Shown: positions 39,557-43,174 of the stretch, one piece after another
How positions within the stretch are numbered: position 1 is the stretch's first letter
Layout: each line of letters opens with the position of its first letter
Source of the DNA: an uncultured Collinsella sp.
GTDB taxonomy: Bacteria > Actinomycetota > Coriobacteriia > Coriobacteriales > Coriobacteriaceae
Assembly: GCA_900752015.1 (NCBI GenBank)
Contig: CAADTZ010000016.1
Coordinates: 1 to 43,174, forward strand
DNA: 43,174 bases
Reading direction: 5' to 3'
Notes under the pieces: model-generated
The model's database searches: none
What the model was told of the DNA's origin: nothing
What the model saw: only the letters and a program-made list of their open reading frames with translations
Translations under genes and position numbers: made by a program

Positions 39557-39808
39557 ATGAGGGAGAAGCGCCCGGCGCTTGTCATCACGTTTCCCACCAC
39601 GGCGGCCGCCATGGGTTGCGAGTCCCTGTGCATCGAGCGCGGCCTTCCCGGGCGAACGATTCCCGTGCCCGGGGAGGTCGCTGCCGGCTGCGGTTTGGCG
39701 TGGAAGGCGTTGCCTGCCGATGAGGAGCTGCTGCGCGCCGAGCTTACCGCAGCGGGTATTCCCACCGAGGGCTTTACGGTGATTGATATGTGGGAGGTCG
39801 TGCGATGA
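39557..39808 (+). CDS. DUF3343, putative Se/S carrier-like protein
   Basis: An 83-residue protein with ALVITFPTTAAAMGCES (about 7-23), a single Cys in that loop and another in AAGCGLAWK (42-50). DUF3343 proteins are a conserved small partner of YedF and of the aminotransferase class V desulfurase in selenium-trait genomes. ATG at 39557 with ggag upstream. Its TGA stop overlaps the ATG of the next gene (ATGA at 39805), so the two are translationally coupled. Confidence 0.88.
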   Translation: MREKRPALVITFPTTAAAMGCESLCIERGLPGRTIPVPGEVAAGCGLAWKALPADEELLRAELTAAGIPTEGFTVIDMWEVVR

Positions 39809-40944
39809 TCTATCTAGATAACGCGGCGACGACCATGTACAAGCCGCAGGCGGTCATCGATGCCGTGACGCAGGCGATGTGCTCGCTCGGCAATGCCGGG
39901 CGCGGCGCCACGTCGGGTGCCCTCGATGCCGCTCGTACGATTCACGCTTGCCGTGCCAAGCTCGCGCGCCTTTTGGGTTGCCCGCGTGCTGACCATGTCT
40001 GTTTTACGCCCAACTCCACCGCGGCGCTCAACACCGTCATCAACGGGGTGGTGCGCCCCGGCGACCGCGTGGTCACAACGGTGCTCGAGCACAACTCCGT
40101 GCTGCGTCCGCTCAATCGCCTGGCGACGGAGCGGGGTGTGACGGTTGAGCATGCGGGTTGCGATGCGAGCGGCGTGCTCGACTATGATGAGCTCGAGCGG
40201 TTGGTCACGCCGGGCACGCGTGCCGTGGTGGTGACGCACGCCTCCAATGTGACCGGCAACGCGGTCGACGTTTCGCGTGTGGCTGCCATCGCCCATGCGG
40301 CGGGTGCGCTTGTGATCGTTGATGCCTCGCAGTCTGCCGGTACGGCGAAGATTGACATGGATGCCATGGGACTCGACGTCGTGTGCTTTACCGGCCACAA
40401 AGGGCTCATGGGACCTCAAGGCACCGGCGGCCTGGCCGTGGCGGAGGGTGTTGACGTGGCTCCGTGGGCCATGGGCGGCACGGGCGTGCACAGCTTCAAT
40501 GCGCTGCAGCCGCTTGAGTGGCCCACGCGACTTGAGGCGGGCACGCTCAACGGTCACGGTATCGCGGGCCTTTCTGCCGGTCTCGACTTTATCGAGGCAC
40601 AAGGCGGGGTTGAGGCGATTGCGGCGCATGAGCGCTCGCTTGCAGAGCGCTTCCTCGCCGGTGTTCGCGAAATCCCCGGCATTGCGCTCTACGGTGCGTT
40701 TGACCAGCCGATGCGCTCGGCGATCGTCTCACTCAACGTGGGTGATATCGACTCTGCCGAGATCTCGGACGCGCTCATGCAGGGGTGGGGGATTGCGACG
40801 CGCCCCGGCGCCCATTGTGCCCCGCTCATGCACCGCGCGTTAAGTACCGAGCGCCAAGGTGTCGTTCGCTTCTCGTTTGGGTATTTCAACACGACCGAAG
40901 AAGTCGAGACGGCTATCGATGCTCTGTGCGATTTAGCCTGCTAA
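39805..40944 (+). CDS. Aminotransferase class V enzyme, cysteine desulfurase/selenocysteine lyase type (EF2568 family)
   Basis: PLP enzyme of 379 residues. It opens MIYLDNAATT, has the Schiff-base Lys199 in FTGHKGLMGPQGTGG, the aspartate VDASQSAG, and a catalytic Cys338 in GAHCAPLMH. This matches the EF2568-type subfamily found beside SelD and YedF in selenium-dependent molybdenum hydroxylase loci. It would mobilise Se or S from (seleno)cysteine for SelD or YedF. It starts within the DUF3343 stop (ATGA). A terminator follows directly, closing the operon that begins at 34315. Confidence 0.9.
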   Translation: MIYLDNAATTMYKPQAVIDAVTQAMCSLGNAGRGATSGALDAARTIHACRAKLARLLGCPRADHVCFTPNSTAALNTVINGVVRPGDRVVTTVLEHNSVLRPLNRLATERGVTVEHAGCDASGVLDYDELERLVTPGTRAVVVTHASNVTGNAVDVSRVAAIAHAAGALVIVDASQSAGTAKIDMDAMGLDVVCFTGHKGLMGPQGTGGLAVAEGVDVAPWAMGGTGVHSFNALQPLEWPTRLEAGTLNGHGIAGLSAGLDFIEAQGGVEAIAAHERSLAERFLAGVREIPGIALYGAFDQPMRSAIVSLNVGDIDSAEISDALMQGWGIATRPGAHCAPLMHRALSTERQGVVRFSFGYFNTTEEVETAIDALCDLAC

Positions 40945-40967
40945 AGCTGCTAGAGCGTATATACTTG

Positions 40968-40997
40968 CGGGACGGGTCTTTTGCCCGTCCCGTTTTT
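40968..40997 (+). terminator. Operon terminator after the desulfurase
   Basis: A stem of 9 bp, cgggacggg (40968-40976) / cccgtcccg (40984-40992), with a 7-base loop is followed by ttttt. It ends the 34315-40944 operon. Confidence 0.93.
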
Positions 40998-41020
40998 GTT
41001 TCGACCCGAAAGGTGGTTCT

Positions 41021-42379
41021 ATGGCCTCCTCCGCGCCGCGCGGTCTGCGCTCCGACCATGTCGTCACCGTCGGCATCGCCCTGTTCTCGATGCTCTTTGG
41101 CGCTGGCAACCTCATTATTCCGCCGCTGCTGGCGCTGCAGGCAGGTTCTGCCACGCCGGTCGCCATGCTCGGCTTTCTGATTGCCGCCATCGGCCTGCCC
41201 GTCATGGGCTTTATCGCCGTGGCACTTGCCGGAACGGCGCGCGAGCTTGCCGGCCGCGTGCACCCCAAGTTTGGTGAATTCTTCGTTGCGGCAGTCTACC
41301 TGGCCATCGGTCCGTGCCTGGCTATTCCGCGCACGAGCTCCACGGCCTTCGAGATGCTGGTGCCGCTGCTGCCCGAGGGCGTTTCGCTCGGCACGGCACG
41401 TCTGGTGTTTGCCATCGGGTTCTTCGTCGTCGCGTTTGTGCTCACGCTGCGCCCGGGCGTCATCACACGCGTGCTCGGCCGTATTACGGGCCCCGCGCTC
41501 ATTGCACTCATCGTGCTGGTCGTGGGTGCAGCCGTGGTCTCGCCGCTGGGCCCCGCTGCCGCGCCGCAGGCTCCCTACAATGCCGGTGCTGCCGTGCAGG
41601 GCTTTTTGACCGGCTACCAGACCATGGATCTGCTCGCGTCTCTCGCCTTTGGCATTATCATCGCCGAGACCATCCACGAGCTGGGCGTGACTGATGACAA
41701 GCGCGTGGCCTTTGAGATTTCGCGTTCGGGTGTGATCGCCGGCGTGCTCATGGCCATCATCTACTGCGGCTTGGGCCTTGCCGGTATGCAGCTCGGCACC
41801 GTGATGCCTGACGCTACCAACGGCGCCGCCATCCTCGCCCGTTCGGCCTCCATGCACTTTGGTCTTGCCGGCACGGTCGTGGTCTTTGCGATCTTCTTCC
41901 TCGCCTGCATGAACGTGTGCATTGGCCTTATCAGCTGCTGCTCGCGCTACTTCTGCGAGACGTATGTGGTCGAAGGGGGAGCAGAGGCCTACGAGGAGGC
42001 CGTGCGCCGTCCCTTTGCGGTTCTCGCCTTTGTGTTCGCAGCGTTTTCGTGCGTGCTTTCCAACGTGGGCCTCGACATGATCCTCATGTTCTCGGTGCCC
42101 ATGCTCAATGCCTTGTATCCCGTCGCCATCGTGCTGGTGCTTATGGGCCTGGTGCACGGTTTTTGCGATGCGCATCCGCAGGTGTGGGTTTGGGTCGGCG
42201 GCGTGGTTGCTGTGCAGAGTGTGATCACCTCGGTCCGCGATGCGTTCTTTGCGGGCGCATGGCTGCCGTTTGATGTGCTGCCGCTGGCGGACATTGGAGC
42301 CGCGTGGGCACCGGTTGCCGTGGTGGCGTTTGTGATCGGTCTGCTCCATAGTCGTTTTGTCGCACATTCGAGGAGCTAA
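41021..42379 (+). CDS. brnQ: Branched-chain amino acid:cation symporter, BrnQ/LIVCS family
   Basis: The 452-residue protein has about 12 hydrophobic helices and the LIVCS signature region FSMLFGAGNLIIPPLL (22-37), which lies in the first helix. Also typical are AIGPCLAIPRTSSTAFE and the conserved GYQTMDLLASLAFG stretch. It imports leucine, isoleucine or valine with sodium or protons. The ATG at 41021 has cgaaaggtgg upstream. It is monocistronic; two tRNA genes follow on the same strand. Confidence 0.93.
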   Translation: MASSAPRGLRSDHVVTVGIALFSMLFGAGNLIIPPLLALQAGSATPVAMLGFLIAAIGLPVMGFIAVALAGTARELAGRVHPKFGEFFVAAVYLAIGPCLAIPRTSSTAFEMLVPLLPEGVSLGTARLVFAIGFFVVAFVLTLRPGVITRVLGRITGPALIALIVLVVGAAVVSPLGPAAAPQAPYNAGAAVQGFLTGYQTMDLLASLAFGIIIAETIHELGVTDDKRVAFEISRSGVIAGVLMAIIYCGLGLAGMQLGTVMPDATNGAAILARSASMHFGLAGTVVVFAIFFLACMNVCIGLISCCSRYFCETYVVEGGAEAYEEAVRRPFAVLAFVFAAFSCVLSNVGLDMILMFSVPMLNALYPVAIVLVLMGLVHGFCDAHPQVWVWVGGVVAVQSVITSVRDAFFAGAWLPFDVLPLADIGAAWAPVAVVAFVIGLLHSRFVAHSRS

Positions 42380-42470
42380 GGCATCAATGCTTGCACAGGC
42401 GGTGAGTCTACCCTATAATTTCCTTCGCTTTGGGACACGCAAGGTTTAGACCTTAGCTGCTCAACACCTT

Positions 42471-42547
42471 CGGGACGTGGCGCAGTTTGGTAGCGCGCCT
42501 GCTTTGGGAGCAGGATGTCGCAGGTTCAAATCCTGTCGTCCCGACCA
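42471..42547 (+). tRNA. tRNA-Pro (UGG)
   Basis: A full cloverleaf of 77 bases with encoded CCA. The acceptor stem is cgggacg/cgtcccg, the anticodon stem is cctgc/gcagg with loop tttggga (anticodon TGG), and the T arm carries ggttcaaatcc. Confidence 0.97.
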
Positions 42548-42553
42548 TATCTT

Positions 42554-42627
42554 GCGGGCGTAGTTCAATGGTAGAACCCCAGCCTTCCAAGCTGATGACG
42601 CGGGTTCGATTCCCGTCGCCCGCTCCA
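42554..42627 (+). tRNA. tRNA-Gly (UCC)
   Basis: 74 bases with encoded CCA. The acceptor stem is gcgggcg/cgcccgc, the anticodon loop cttccaa gives anticodon TCC, and the T arm carries ggttcgattcc. It follows tRNA-Pro by six bases and they are likely co-transcribed. Confidence 0.97.
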
Positions 42628-42639
42628 TAGGATAGCTTT

Positions 42640-42675
42640 AACGGCTTTGGCTCCTTTTGGTGCCAGAGCCGTTTT
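42640..42675 (+). terminator. Terminator of the tRNA pair
   Basis: A 12-bp stem with one G-T pair, aacggctttggc (42640-42651) / gccagagccgtt (42662-42673), is followed by tttt. Confidence 0.8.
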
Positions 42676-42708
42676 CATATACATGTCTGGGATCCCACAT
42701 CCCCTCCT

Positions 42709-43083
42709 AAGTTGCGGTGAAATATGGACTGTCTTTTGACTTTTATGAGCCCATTAAAGGCCGGGTAGCTAATTTGGAGCGGGCTTTTTGACTGCTCCAA
42801 CGATTGGCTGGCAAATGTGGCCAAAAAGCCCTGTCCCAAAATGACTGGTCCGGTGCTGAGCCACGAAAGCGGCCCATCTACTACGTTTGGACCGTAGGGG
42901 TCGACTATAGCAGCATTTTCGGAAAATCGGCAAACCGTCTACCAGCGGTTTTGATTTTTCGGATTTCGGTATGGTCGAGGGTAATCGGTTAAACGTAGTA
43001 GATGGGCCCATTTCGTGGCGAACGGTGGCATTCGCGGTCCAAGGCTGACGGTTTCGGATGGCCAACCTGGAAGTTGCGGTGAA
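42709..43083. repeat. Direct 13-bp repeat (aagttgcggtgaa) bracketing a large palindrome
   Basis: aagttgcggtgaa occurs at 42709-42721 and at 43071-43083, same orientation, 350 bases apart. Both resemble the arms of the ttgcggtgaaata palindromes elsewhere. Between them lies the inverted repeat at 42861-43018. Short ORFs in this stretch run through the palindrome and are not convincing. It resembles a degenerate mobile or MITE-like insertion. Confidence 0.55.
42861..43018. repeat. 28-bp inverted repeat with 2 mismatches around a 102-base centre
   Basis: Left arm 42861-42888 (ccacgaaa-gc-ggcccatctactacgttt in pieces) and right arm 42991-43018 are reverse complements but for two bases. The centre is AT-rich with short inverted motifs (cattttcggaaaatcgg, cggttttgatttttcgg). 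No protein of the window lies in it. Confidence 0.75.
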
Positions 43084-43089
43084 TTAATT

Positions 43090-43174
43090 TCTGAAAAGCT
43101 CGAATAAGCCTAAATCGGGGGTGCGGACAGAAAGTTGGACCGCGGGGCGGTCCGGACTGGAGGTTCGCATGTAC
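43090..43174 (+). mobile_element. Possible insertion-sequence edge with start of a truncated ORF at the window end
   Basis: The last 85 bases contain ggtgcggacagaaagttgg, like the 'ggacagaaagt' ends of some IS3-type elements, then a gtccggac-rich region and ggagg six bases before an ATG at 43169. Only two codons are visible, so neither the gene nor the element can be confirmed. Confidence 0.25.

Noticed and set aside
40913..42367. A 484-codon frame antisense to brnQ
   Set aside because: Its product is His/Arg/Asp-rich without domains; brnQ on the plus strand has clear membrane helices and a ribosome site.
42769..43065. Short ORFs (98 codons minus strand; 62 codons plus strand) in the tail
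   Set aside because: They run through both arms of a palindrome and have no ribosome site or family resemblance.

Overview
The window is GC-rich (about 60% by eye) and gene-dense, with mostly ATG starts preceded by GAAAGG/AGGAG-type Shine-Dalgarno sites plus some GTG and TTG starts. Gene content (a short-clade ThiC, a four-domain S1, a TAT-type ModA lipoprotein, ArgG/ArgH, a YedF/SelD/DUF3343 selenium set) and the repeated palindromes of the 'ttgcggtgaaata' and 'gtgacaaaggga' type suggest an anaerobic gut actinobacterium of the Coriobacteriia, most likely Collinsella. This assignment is an inference from gene style; no 16S gene or marker search was possible.

Layout. 1-9.3 kb: an SGNH hydrolase fragment, three tandem hairpins, thiamine pyrimidine synthesis (thiC-thiD, minus strand, behind a TPP riboswitch), a small membrane protein, yaaA, an M18 aminopeptidase and polA. 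9.3-14.7 kb: a Cof-type HAD phosphatase, then argG and argH with a 56-codon ORF between them, then ndk. A 24-codon arginine-rich ORF with a strong ribosome-binding site lies in the long argG leader and looks like an attenuator peptide. 14.8-20.4 kb: rpiB, a cysteine desulfidase-family gene, a HAD hydrolase, rpsA and RNase P RNA, with two copies of a roughly 112-bp covarying hairpin repeat. 20.4-28.3 kb: a YigZ-family protein, a C_GCAxxG_C_C protein, an O-acetylhomoserine sulfhydrylase-type enzyme, an MFS exporter, xpt, a GGQ release-factor-like protein, a lipid kinase and a CLC transporter with fluoride-type motifs.

28.4-33.9 kb is a molybdenum block: moeA, a mogA/moaB-type gene, modA, modB (with an unusual secreted N-terminal domain) and modC. 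34.0-40.9 kb is a probable selenium/low-potential redox operon: two paralogous 2-hydroxyacyl-CoA-dehydratase-like (double-cubane type) proteins, their ASKHA activase, SelD, YedF, a DUF3343 protein and a class V aminotransferase-fold cysteine desulfurase/selenocysteine lyase. selD has an in-frame TGA at codon 17, exactly at the catalytic Cys/Sec site, followed by a SECIS-like hairpin. SelD is therefore almost certainly itself a selenoprotein, and the gene begins 96 bases before the first start codon that a standard caller would accept. Molybdenum uptake and cofactor genes next to the YedF/SelD/desulfurase set fit the known selenium-dependent molybdenum hydroxylase theme.

The last part carries brnQ, tRNA-Pro(UGG), tRNA-Gly(UCC), and a gene-poor tail with a large palindrome, a 13-bp direct repeat and a possible insertion-sequence edge. 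The best candidates for undescribed biology are the argG leader peptide, the dehydratase-selenium operon with its own 22-codon leader ORF, and the covarying intergenic hairpin families.
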